DNA of 64,000 nt from Acidobacteriota bacterium. Its GTDB lineage: Bacteria > Acidobacteriota > Vicinamibacteria > Vicinamibacterales > UBA2999. The DNA lies in contig VFZN01000002.1 in the NCBI GenBank assembly GCA_016871195.1, positions 124,001 through 188,000 on the forward strand, written 5' to 3'. The notes below the pieces were generated by a model. It did not search any database. It was not told the DNA's origin and saw only the letters and a list, made by a program, of their open reading frames with translations. How positions within the stretch are numbered: the first letter of the stretch is position 1; the number at the start of each line of letters is the position of its first letter. Below are positions 51,044 to 59,158 of this stretch, piece by piece. A program made the position numbers and the translations under genes.

Positions 51044-52863
51044 GGCAGGGCCTTCATGATGTCGTCGACAGACTCGGGCTCATCGAGGGAACGGCCCACC
51101 GACAGCCGTGCGCACATGCGCCGGTACAGCTCGTTGCCGGCCAGCAGCTGGTCGTGCGTGCCCTGCGCCAGCAGGCGCCCCTCGTGCAGCACCAGGATGC
51201 GGCTGGCATCGCGAATCGTCGACAGCCGATGCGCAATCACCAGCACCATGCGCCCCTGCCTCAGGCGCTGCAGGGCCTCGAACACCGCTTCCTCTGAAAT
51301 CGCATCGAGAGCCGAGGTCGGCTCGTCAAGCACGAGGATGGGCGCCTGCTTGATCACCGCGCGGGCGATGCCGATGCGCTGGCGCTCGCCCCCCGACAGC
51401 GAGCCACCGGCCTCGGCCACGGCCGTGTCATAGCCGTGCGGCAGCCGTTCGACAAAACGATCGACCAGGGCCAGTCGCGCCGCCTCGCGCACCTCGGCAT
51501 CGGTCGCCTCGAGCCGGCCATAGCGGATGTTGTCACCGATGGTTCCGCCGAACAGGATCGGGTCCTGCGGCACCATGGCGATCTGCTCGCGCAGCTGGCG
51601 CAACCCGTACTCGCGAATGTCGCGCCCGTCGATCAGCACACGGCCGCTCGTCGGCTCGAAGAAACGCGGAATCAGGTTGACCAGCGTCGACTTGCCCGCG
51701 CCGGTGAGCCCGACCAGCGCCACCAGGTCTCCGGGGTGCGCCTCGAAGCTGATGTCCTCGACGATGGGGCGTGTCTCGTCGTAGGCGAACCCGACCTGAT
51801 CGAACACCACGTGCCCGCGGATGCCGGCAGCATCGCACGACCCCGCCGCCTCGGGCTCTTCGGGCCGAAGCGCCAGCGTTTCTCGCACCCGCCGCGCGCT
51901 CACGCGTGCCTGCTGCAGCGTGCCTGTCGTGTGCGCGATCGACGAGAGCGGGTCGTAGACGGCCGCCAGATACGCCACCACCACGAGCAGGCTGCCGACG
52001 GAGAGTCGGCCCTCCACCACATGCAGGCCGCCCATAATCAGGACCAGTGCCGTGCCGGCCAGCGTGATGCCGGTCACCCAGATGGAAAACAGCGACTCCT
52101 GCCACGTCAGCCTGATGCGCGCCTCCATGGTCGAGGCCCCCACGGCCCGGAACCGCTGCGCCTCGTAGCCCTCGCGGGCAAAGCTCTTCACGGCGCCGAT
52201 GGCCGACAGCGTCTCGAGCGCACGGTCGAGCAGATTCGACTCCTGGGCCTTCACCTGCTCGGCCCGCTCGGTCATCGTCTTCGAGTAGTAGCGCAGGCAC
52301 ACATACAGGAACGGCATGACCGACAGCGACAGCGCGGCCAGCCCCGCGTCGAGGCTGGCCAGCACCGTGAACATCACCGTCAGGGTGAGCGCCGCCACAC
52401 CGAGGGGGAACACTCCCCCCATCAACAGGTCATTCACACAGTAGGCGTCGGCATCGATGCGATAGGCGGCATCCGCGGTCCGCCCCATCACGTGATGGCG
52501 CATCGGCAGGGCTTGAATGTGCGAGACGAGCCGCGCCCGCAGCTCATAGACGATGCGCTGGCCGGTGGCGACCTGGAGCTGGGTGTTGCCGGCACGAGCC
52601 AGCTCGTGCAGCAGCTGCAGGGCAAAGCCGGTCAGGGCCACCAGCACCAGCAGCACCGACGTCCGTCCCCCGCTGACCGAAGTGGCCAGCGACTGCAGTG
52701 GCTCGGGAAACGGCTGCCCGCCGAACACGTTGTCGACCATGGCCTTCAGCGGCCACGGGGCCAGCGCCGACAGGCCCACCTCGAGCAGGGCCAGCCCCAC
52801 CACCGCGGTCACACGCGCCCGGTAGGGCCGCAGAAACGACAGGCTCCAGCGGAACTCATCCAT
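51040..52863 (-). CDS. ABC exporter with fused membrane and ATPase domains
   Basis: A 607-residue half-transporter of the MsbA/type IV exporter class. Six membrane helices lie in about 1-310. The ATPase (about 345-590) has Walker A G-L-T-G-A-G-K-S-T, signature L-S-G-G-E-R-Q-R, Walker B I-L-V-L-D-E-P-T-S-A-L-D and H-loop A-H-R. Such proteins flip lipid-linked or amphipathic molecules. Surrounded by glycosyltransferases, it is the likely flippase or exporter for the operon's product. The start at 52863 overlaps the GH-GT2 stop by eight bases. Confidence 0.93.
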   Translation of the reverse strand: MDEFRWSLSFLRPYRARVTAVVGLALLEVGLSALAPWPLKAMVDNVFGGQPFPEPLQSLATSVSGGRTSVLLVLVALTGFALQLLHELARAGNTQLQVATGQRIVYELRARLVSHIQALPMRHHVMGRTADAAYRIDADAYCVNDLLMGGVFPLGVAALTLTVMFTVLASLDAGLAALSLSVMPFLYVCLRYYSKTMTERAEQVKAQESNLLDRALETLSAIGAVKSFAREGYEAQRFRAVGASTMEARIRLTWQESLFSIWVTGITLAGTALVLIMGGLHVVEGRLSVGSLLVVVAYLAAVYDPLSSIAHTTGTLQQARVSARRVRETLALRPEEPEAAGSCDAAGIRGHVVFDQVGFAYDETRPIVEDISFEAHPGDLVALVGLTGAGKSTLVNLIPRFFEPTSGRVLIDGRDIREYGLRQLREQIAMVPQDPILFGGTIGDNIRYGRLEATDAEVREAARLALVDRFVERLPHGYDTAVAEAGGSLSGGERQRIGIARAVIKQAPILVLDEPTSALDAISEEAVFEALQRLRQGRMVLVIAHRLSTIRDASRILVLHEGRLLAQGTHDQLLAGNELYRRMCARLSVGRSLDEPESVDDIMKALP

Positions 52864-55486
52864 CAGCGCGCCGCCTTTGTCGGGGGGGCAGGGGCGTGAA
52901 CTCCGCTGCGGCACACACCTCTCCGAGGGCCTGGTCGACCACGGCACGCATCCGCACCGCCTGCCACCCGGCGCGCAGCGCCCCGCCAAGCAGTGTCACA
53001 CCGAGCACCACGGCCGCCGAGGGCAGATAGGCGGCCGCCACCGTCTCGGTCACCACCACGAGCGCCACCAGCGTCAGCAGCACCACCAGCACACCGCTGG
53101 CGCTCGGACGCAGCTGCTGTGTCGTGCGCAGCAGTGTCCGCCCCTCGGCGTGTTGCTCGATGAGCACCAGCATCTGCAGCCAGCCCCAGCGACCGACGGC
53201 CACGCTGCAGTCACAGTCGAGCCACCATCCGTCATCGACGGCCACGCGCGGAGCCGGGCGCACTGCGCGCAGTGTGCCCACCAGTTCCATCAGGATGTCG
53301 TGCGGCGCATGCCAGCGCTCGCTCCAGAATGCGCGCGATTCGGGACGACCGATGCACAACCGCACGCCCAGCCGAACGTCGGCCCGCGTCGGCCACGGCG
53401 CCTTCCAGGGGCGACGAATCACGTGTTCGGGTGACAGCACCTCGGGTGGCGACAGGCGTCCCTGCATCCGCCCCTTGAACCTCGCCAGCGGCTGGATGAA
53501 GTGCATCCAGGCAATGACTACGCGGTAGATCCACCGGCTCGTGTCGGGCGTGCGCTCGCCGATGCCCGGCAGCCCCGCGAGGTCGGTATCCCACGCGAAG
53601 CGCAGGCACCGCACGGCGGTCATCAGCACACCCAGACCGCCCAGCGTCAGCGCCCGCACCGTCAGCGGGTGACCCGTCAGCGCCCCCAGCACCCCCAGCG
53701 CCAGCAGTCCCAGTGATGCCACCATCCAGATCGGCGCGTGCACGAGGTACGACAGCCGGTATGATTCGTTGCTGTAAATGGACGGGAACGGGGCCGAGCC
53801 CCACACGCCCGTGTTCATGCGACGACCGCTCAGCCCGCGCACAAACGGCAGCGGGCTGTAGATATGTCCCCTCCAGAGCATCTGCCCGCGCAGAAACTTT
53901 TCCGGGTGGAAGGCCCCGAGCCATGTCTCACCTTCGCCGTAGCCGACCTGCTGCCGCCAGTAGGCCTTGATGGTCGAGCGATGGTGATGCCACACGAGCG
54001 CCGAGGGCGCAAAGCCGATACGTCCGCCCGCCGCCTGCAGCCGCCAGCAGGCATCCACATCGTCGCCGGCCCGCAGATAGACAGGATTGAAACCGCCGAC
54101 GGCCATCAGGGACTCGCGACGGAAGGCCATGTTGCAGCCGGGCACATGCTCGGCCACGCGGTCATCGAGCAGCACATGCGTCGGGCCGCCGGGTGCCCGC
54201 GCCACGCACTGCGCCACCCAGTCGTCATCGGGCGGCACCACATTGGGACCGCCCGACCCGATGTAGTCGCCGGTGAGGAAGGGCTGCACCAGATACGTGA
54301 GCCAGTCAGGATCGACGCGCACGTCCGCGTCCGTATACGCCACAATCTCGCCGTCGGCGGCGTGCATGCCGACGTTGCGCGCAGCGCTGAGGCCCCCGTT
54401 CGGAATGTCGATGACCCTGACCTTCGGATAGCGTCGCCCGATCGCGCCCGTGGCGTCGCGCGACCCGTCATTAACGAGGATCACCTCGTAATCGGGATAG
54501 CGCACCGCCATCAGCGAGGCGAGACACTCGTCGAGTGTGTCCGCGGCGTTGTACGCACAGACGACCACCGACACACGGGGCCACTGGCGCTGCGCCTCGG
54601 CAGGGAACGGCGCATCGGCGAACGCCTGCCGCGTGGCCTCGAGGGCCGGCTTGGGCAGGCGCGCGCGGTCGACCAGGCCAAACGCCCAGTCGTGCACATC
54701 GTGGCCGCCGCGCCACCATTCATCAGTCCAGGCGAAGGCCACCGCCCCGCAGGCCCCTTCCTCGAACGCCACGCGCAGGTGCATGGCCGTGATGCGGGCC
54801 TGACCGTCGAGGCCTTCGCGGATGCTGTCGGCCCCCGCCTCGGCCAGCAGCATCGGCTTGTGACCGGCAACATGCTGCAGGCGCGCCAGATAGGCGCGCA
54901 GGTTTGCCTCGCGGTGCAGATAGACGTTGAAACTGCACACGTCGAAGCACGACGTGTCGAGAAACTCCGTGGGCGGAAAGTTGACGTAGGTAAGCACGCT
55001 GTCAGGGGAAGCCTGCTTGCACGCGTCATACAGCTCGCGCAGGAACACCTCGATGCGGCGCTGCCCGTGCCAGCGCACGACCGACGCGGGAATCTCGTTG
55101 CCGAGCGCAAACAGCAGCGCTGCCTCGTGACTGCCGAGGGCCCTCACGGCCGACACCACATCCTGCCGCACTCGTCGTGTCAGCGCCTGGTCATCAAGGA
55201 AGGCCAGATGCTGCGCCCAGGGCACACCGACCATCACCCGCAAGCCGTGCTCTGCCGCGCAGTCAAGCAGCGACGGCTCGGGCACCGTGTAGACCCGCAC
55301 GGTGTTGAGGCCAGCCTCCCGCATCAGGCGGAAGTCCTGGCGCACCCGCTCGGGCACGGGAAACTGCGCCCCCGATGCATCGGGCGCAAAGGTGCCGTAG
55401 CTGACGCCCTTGATCAGCAGCCGCTGGCCACCGGCCTCGAGGAAACGTCCGACGACGCGCGGACGGGTGCGACCGGTGTCATTCAT
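52856..55486 (-). CDS. Glycoside-hydrolase/GT2 glycosyltransferase fusion
   Basis: An 876-residue protein with two catalytic modules. Residues about 12-295 form a TIM-barrel glycoside hydrolase of clan A (GH2/GH5-like): the acid/base is Glu131 in A-L-G-N-E-I-P and the nucleophile Glu216 in L-L-A-E-A-G. Residues about 304-530 form a GT2 domain: V-V-V-C-A-Y-N-A-A, D-A-D-V (386-389), C-N-M-A-F-R and a G-D-D-V-D acceptor-base motif (474-478). Membrane helices follow at about 585-640, and again near 800-860 within an otherwise unassigned C-terminus. No signal peptide precedes the hydrolase, which is thus predicted to be cytoplasmic. The ATG overlaps the upstream stop as ATGA. Confidence 0.9.
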   Translation of the reverse strand: MNDTGRTRPRVVGRFLEAGGQRLLIKGVSYGTFAPDASGAQFPVPERVRQDFRLMREAGLNTVRVYTVPEPSLLDCAAEHGLRVMVGVPWAQHLAFLDDQALTRRVRQDVVSAVRALGSHEAALLFALGNEIPASVVRWHGQRRIEVFLRELYDACKQASPDSVLTYVNFPPTEFLDTSCFDVCSFNVYLHREANLRAYLARLQHVAGHKPMLLAEAGADSIREGLDGQARITAMHLRVAFEEGACGAVAFAWTDEWWRGGHDVHDWAFGLVDRARLPKPALEATRQAFADAPFPAEAQRQWPRVSVVVCAYNAADTLDECLASLMAVRYPDYEVILVNDGSRDATGAIGRRYPKVRVIDIPNGGLSAARNVGMHAADGEIVAYTDADVRVDPDWLTYLVQPFLTGDYIGSGGPNVVPPDDDWVAQCVARAPGGPTHVLLDDRVAEHVPGCNMAFRRESLMAVGGFNPVYLRAGDDVDACWRLQAAGGRIGFAPSALVWHHHRSTIKAYWRQQVGYGEGETWLGAFHPEKFLRGQMLWRGHIYSPLPFVRGLSGRRMNTGVWGSAPFPSIYSNESYRLSYLVHAPIWMVASLGLLALGVLGALTGHPLTVRALTLGGLGVLMTAVRCLRFAWDTDLAGLPGIGERTPDTSRWIYRVVIAWMHFIQPLARFKGRMQGRLSPPEVLSPEHVIRRPWKAPWPTRADVRLGVRLCIGRPESRAFWSERWHAPHDILMELVGTLRAVRPAPRVAVDDGWWLDCDCSVAVGRWGWLQMLVLIEQHAEGRTLLRTTQQLRPSASGVLVVLLTLVALVVVTETVAAAYLPSAAVVLGVTLLGGALRAGWQAVRMRAVVDQALGEVCAAAEFTPLPPRQRRRADG

Positions 55487-56556
55487 TCGGCGGTACCTGT
55501 CACGCCGATCGTCACCACCGCATCGCCGGCACGCACCGGAGGCCCGGTGATGCCGTACAGCACATAGCCGTCGACGGGCGACACAATCCGCTCGCGCACC
55601 TGCCCGGCATAGTCGGTGACGGTGCCAATCAGATCACCGCGACTGACGGCACGGCCCTGCACCGCCACCGGGGTGAAGATGCCCGTGGTGGTGGCCACCG
55701 CCTCGGCGGTCGAAGAATACTGGCGCGGCGAGGTGGCAGTCATGGCGACCGGACCCGCCTGCATGTCGAGCGCCCGCAGCAGATTGCCCACACCGTCGAC
55801 GATGCGCGTGACGAAGGCCTCGTCGCGACGACCGTTCTCGCCGATTTCCACGAGAATCGTGGGCACCCCCTCCGACACCGCCTGACGGTTCAGCGATCGG
55901 TTGGTGTCGATCTGCTCTTCCGATTCCATGGCATAGCGCACCATGTTCGGCAGTCCGAATGACAGAGCCATGCGACGGGCAGCGGCCTCCTGTCTGCGGG
56001 CCAGCGTGCCTCCGTAGAAGCCGACGAACGGCTCGAGCCATTCGGCACCATCACCGCTGTGCAGTTCGACGTGCAGATCGGCGCGGCTGATCACCTGCGT
56101 CGACAGCACATGGGCGATCCGTTCGCTCTGCGTGCCGTCGGCGCGCCCGGGAAACACACGGTTCAGATTCTTCCGATCGAACGGATTCACAAACGGCGTG
56201 CGGTGCTCGAACGCCAAGACATGCGCAAGCCGCACGAGAATGACAGTGCCCGCCAGTTGCGCAGGATCGATGCGGGTCAGCAGCTGCTGTGCCGCGAGAA
56301 TGGGGGGAAACTCATAGCCATGCACGCCGGCCGTGATGACCAGCCGCGGTCCCGGGCGGGCGCCGTGGAAGACGGTGACCGGAATGACGGTCTCAGGGTC
56401 GCTGCTGCCGCGTGAGACAGGCAGGTCGATCTCTGCCCGGGTGCCCGGTGCAATGTCGCGTCCGCCGAAGGCGAAGGGCGCCACGCCCTGAGCCGAGCCG
56501 ACCGTGCCGGCACCGGCCATGACCATCATCACCAGCATCAGGACGCGACTGCGCAT
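55483..56556 (-). CDS. Secreted succinylglutamate-desuccinylase/aspartoacylase-family zinc enzyme
   Basis: A 357-residue protein with a signal peptide (about 1-22, ending G-S-A-Q) and an M14-like AstE/AspA domain. Zinc ligands are His79 and Glu82 in G-V-H-G-Y-E-F-P, and a His in D-L-H-V-E-L-H-S-G. A C-terminal barrel-like domain contains V-D-G-Y-V-L-Y. It would hydrolyse an N-acyl amino acid or peptide-like bond in the periplasm. It is the first gene of the glycan operon (four-base overlap with the GH-GT2 gene). TAGAAT six bases before the ATG suggests a leaderless operon start. Confidence 0.85.
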   Translation of the reverse strand: MRSRVLMLVMMVMAGAGTVGSAQGVAPFAFGGRDIAPGTRAEIDLPVSRGSSDPETVIPVTVFHGARPGPRLVITAGVHGYEFPPILAAQQLLTRIDPAQLAGTVILVRLAHVLAFEHRTPFVNPFDRKNLNRVFPGRADGTQSERIAHVLSTQVISRADLHVELHSGDGAEWLEPFVGFYGGTLARRQEAAARRMALSFGLPNMVRYAMESEEQIDTNRSLNRQAVSEGVPTILVEIGENGRRDEAFVTRIVDGVGNLLRALDMQAGPVAMTATSPRQYSSTAEAVATTTGIFTPVAVQGRAVSRGDLIGTVTDYAGQVRERIVSPVDGYVLYGITGPPVRAGDAVVTIGVTGTAE

Positions 56557-56562
56557 CCTGTG

Positions 56563-56568
56563 ATTCTA
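56563..56568 (-). promoter_or_regulatory. Candidate -10 (TAGAAT) of the glycan operon
   Basis: TAGAAT on the minus strand (five of six consensus) ends six bases before the ATG at 56556. It would drive the operon 56556 to 46886 with transcription starting at the ATG. The 48-bp gap to the next gene holds no other signal. Confidence 0.5.
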
Positions 56569-56604
56569 CCTGCGTGTGACGCCCGATCGGCGCACGGCCG
56601 GCGG

Positions 56605-59001
56605 TCAGAACGTCCAGCGCACACCGGCCTGCACGAGGCGCGGGGGGCCCGGCAGCATGCCCCGGATGCGGTCGACCAGCACCAGCCGGTTGTCGAGGTT
56701 CTTCACGGTCGTAAAGAGCGTGGCCTGCAGCCGCGGCAGCCGCCACGAAACGGTGCCGTTGATGAAGAGAGAGGCGGGCAGCCACCCGCGCTGACCATCG
56801 GCCGAGCCCACCATCGTGTTGAGGTCGTCGCCGAACTGCTGCCCCACCAGCTGCCACTCGACCTGCGCGTCGAGGCCCGCCCGATGCCGATAGCCTGCGG
56901 TCACCGTGCTGCCCCACTCGGGTGCATAGGGCAGGCGGTTGCCCGACACACTGACGTCGCCCGCGCCGGGCACCGCGCTGGTGCGCACGCCGGTGAAACG
57001 GGCCACGGGCACCCAGGTGAGAGCGACGCGGCTGTAGAGGTCGTGGGCACTGCCCCAAAGCTGCGTGAGTTCGAGCCGCAGGGCCGCCTCGGCGCCACGC
57101 TGTATCGTCGCGCCGCCATTGGTCAATGCCGCACCGAAACCACCCGCCAGGCTGGCCGGAATGATCTGGTTGGAAAAGCGCATCTCGAATGCCGTCGCCT
57201 CGGCGGTCAGCAGTGACGACACGCGCGTGCGGACACCGGCTTCGTAGTTCCAGCTGCGCTCGGGCTCGAGGTCGACCGTGCCGCCGGTGGTATTGGAAAT
57301 GATGTCCTCCGCGCGGGGTGGGGCAAAGCCACGATGGGCGCCGCCGAATATGACCGTCTCGTGCGTCAGGGCCACCGATACCCCCACCCCGGGAATGAGC
57401 TCGGTCAGCGCGGTCGTCCCCGCAGTGCCGAGCAGCTGGTTCGTGCGGCCGTAGCTGATGCGCTCGATGCGCACGCCGGGGGTGAGTGTGAATCGACCGG
57501 CCAGCAGCCGGTGCTGCGCGAATGCCGACCAGGCGTCGGTCGTCCTGAGGTTGTCTTCGACCAGCACACCGGTGCGGGCGGTGGGTGACGCGCCGTTCAC
57601 CTGGCGACGGTCCTGATGTTCCGTGTGGGTGCGGACACCAAAGTCGAGTTCCTGGGTCGCCCCGCGCGTCCATCCCGCGCGCCCCCGGACCTCGACGCCC
57701 AGGTGCCAGTAGCTCCGCAGGCGCCCCTCGTTGCCGCAGGTGGTCAGGAGGGTGGCCATGCCACCACAGCCCGGGGTCGACGCCGTATTCGGACGCTGCG
57801 CCGAATGGCTTGACTGGCGCCACCAGTCGCGATGAAAGGTCGACCCATACGCCGTCGCGGTGAGGGCCACACGCCCCGCGGCGAGACCGCGCCAGCCCAG
57901 CGTGCCGCCGCCGCGTGCGGCATCGAACCGATCGTTGAGGAACGGATTCTGCCGGGGATCGGCCACCCACTCGTCCTGCCGGAGGCCGCTGTAGGTGACC
58001 TGCGATCGCTCGTCGTACACGTTGACCTTGCCGACAAACGCCTGCGTGGCCCCCACCGGGCGATGGGCTTTCATCATCACGTCGACGAGGTCGCTGTGGG
58101 TGTGCGCCCGTGCCCCGTCGCTCTGCTTGCGGGCCCCTTGCAGATAGAGCCCAGTGCCGCGAACGGTGCCGCCGAGAGCCACACCCGCCTGGCCAAAGGC
58201 GCGGGTACCCGCGGCGAGGTCGACCACCCCGCCGAACGTCGAGGGCGTGTCGGGCGTGATGTAGTTCACCACGCCGCCGAGGGTCACGGGGCCCTGCGTA
58301 ATCTGGCTGGCGCCCTTCAGCACTTCGATGCGGTCGAAGCGCTCGATGGGCGGGTGATAGTAGCTGGCATTGTCGCCGTAGGGGGCAAAGGCCACGGGCA
58401 TGCCGTCTTCCAGCAGCAGCGTCTTGCTCGACCGCGTCGGATTCAGCCCCCGAATGCCGATGTTGGGCCGCAGCCCGAGGCCCTCCTCGTCGCGCACCAC
58501 GAGGCCCGGCACCTTCCGGAGGGCTTCGTTCGTGGTGAAGACGCGGCTGGCACGCAGGTCGTCTTGCGAGAGGCGGAAGAAGGCCCCCGGAATGCGGCGG
58601 CGTTCGTCTTCAGACCCCAGCAGGCGCTCGGCCTGCACGCTGAGCCGCTCGGTCACGCCGGCCACGGCGAGCACCACTCGCAGGGGCTGGGCGCTGCGGC
58701 CGGCATCGAACGGCAGCTCGCGCGGCTCGAACCCGTCGCGTGCGATGGCGAGCACGGCAGCCGACAGCCCGGGCACCTCGATGCGGTAGTGCCCGGCGGC
58801 GTCGGTCGTGACGCGGGCCGCCTCCGTCCCCGCAGCCGTCCGCACGACCACCGACGCATCGCCCACCGGACTGCCGAGCACATCGACGACGATCCCCTGA
58901 AGCACCGTGCGGTCGGGTCCCTGGGCGCGCACATCAGCGGACAGGAGGCTGGCAAGCACGACGAGGGAGCCTCGGCCTACCAAAGTGAGAATGGTTCGCA
59001 T
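56605..59001 (-). CDS. TonB-dependent receptor (FecA/siderophore-like) with N-terminal regulatory-like domain
   Basis: A 798-residue outer-membrane protein. It has a signal peptide (about 1-26, ending V-R-A-Q), a carboxypeptidase-regulatory-like domain (about 30-112, D-V-L-G-S-P-V-G-D-A-S-V), and a plug with I-P-G-A-F-F-R-L-S, P-N-I-G-I-R-G-L-N-P and I-E-V-L-K-G-A. The barrel ends in V-R-W-T-F. The plug resembles ferric-citrate or siderophore receptors. It lies downstream of the tandem-permease ABC-2 operon on the same strand, separated by a hairpin-rich 157-bp gap. TATTCT lies ten bases before the ATG, without a ribosome site. Confidence 0.9.
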   Translation of the reverse strand: MRTILTLVGRGSLVVLASLLSADVRAQGPDRTVLQGIVVDVLGSPVGDASVVVRTAAGTEAARVTTDAAGHYRIEVPGLSAAVLAIARDGFEPRELPFDAGRSAQPLRVVLAVAGVTERLSVQAERLLGSEDERRRIPGAFFRLSQDDLRASRVFTTNEALRKVPGLVVRDEEGLGLRPNIGIRGLNPTRSSKTLLLEDGMPVAFAPYGDNASYYHPPIERFDRIEVLKGASQITQGPVTLGGVVNYITPDTPSTFGGVVDLAAGTRAFGQAGVALGGTVRGTGLYLQGARKQSDGARAHTHSDLVDVMMKAHRPVGATQAFVGKVNVYDERSQVTYSGLRQDEWVADPRQNPFLNDRFDAARGGGTLGWRGLAAGRVALTATAYGSTFHRDWWRQSSHSAQRPNTASTPGCGGMATLLTTCGNEGRLRSYWHLGVEVRGRAGWTRGATQELDFGVRTHTEHQDRRQVNGASPTARTGVLVEDNLRTTDAWSAFAQHRLLAGRFTLTPGVRIERISYGRTNQLLGTAGTTALTELIPGVGVSVALTHETVIFGGAHRGFAPPRAEDIISNTTGGTVDLEPERSWNYEAGVRTRVSSLLTAEATAFEMRFSNQIIPASLAGGFGAALTNGGATIQRGAEAALRLELTQLWGSAHDLYSRVALTWVPVARFTGVRTSAVPGAGDVSVSGNRLPYAPEWGSTVTAGYRHRAGLDAQVEWQLVGQQFGDDLNTMVGSADGQRGWLPASLFINGTVSWRLPRLQATLFTTVKNLDNRLVLVDRIRGMLPGPPRLVQAGVRWTF

Positions 59002-59064
59002 TTCTGGAATCAGAATATGCGACCTTTTTGGTCCGGATCAATGGGTTTCTTGAAGGGGCAGACT

Positions 59065-59118
59065 CCCTCCCCGGCGTGCCTGCCAGGGGAGGGTGGCGAC
59101 AGGCAATGCCGGGGAGGG
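59065..59118. repeat. Nested inverted-repeat element, REP-like or terminator
   Basis: Perfect 11-bp arms CCCTCCCCGGC (59065-59075) and GCCGGGGAGGG (59108-59118) enclose a second stem GCCTG (59078-59082) with CAGGC (59100-59104). GGGGAGGG occurs twice on the same strand. It lies between the ABC-2 permease stop and the TonB receptor start. The rest of the gap holds nothing I can name. Confidence 0.6.
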
Positions 59119-59158
59119 GCCGCACAGGTCCCTCCGGGGGAGTGGAGCGGACCCGAAA

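Noticed and set aside
49541-51433. A 630-codon open frame on the plus strand opposite the glycosyltransferase and ABC genes
   Set aside because: It is antisense to well-supported genes, has low-complexity Arg/His/Gly-rich content and no domain. Long antisense frames are expected in GC-rich DNA.
53864-55567. A 567-codon plus-strand frame opposite the GH-GT2 fusion
   Set aside because: It shows no recognisable motif, while the minus strand carries two complete catalytic domains.
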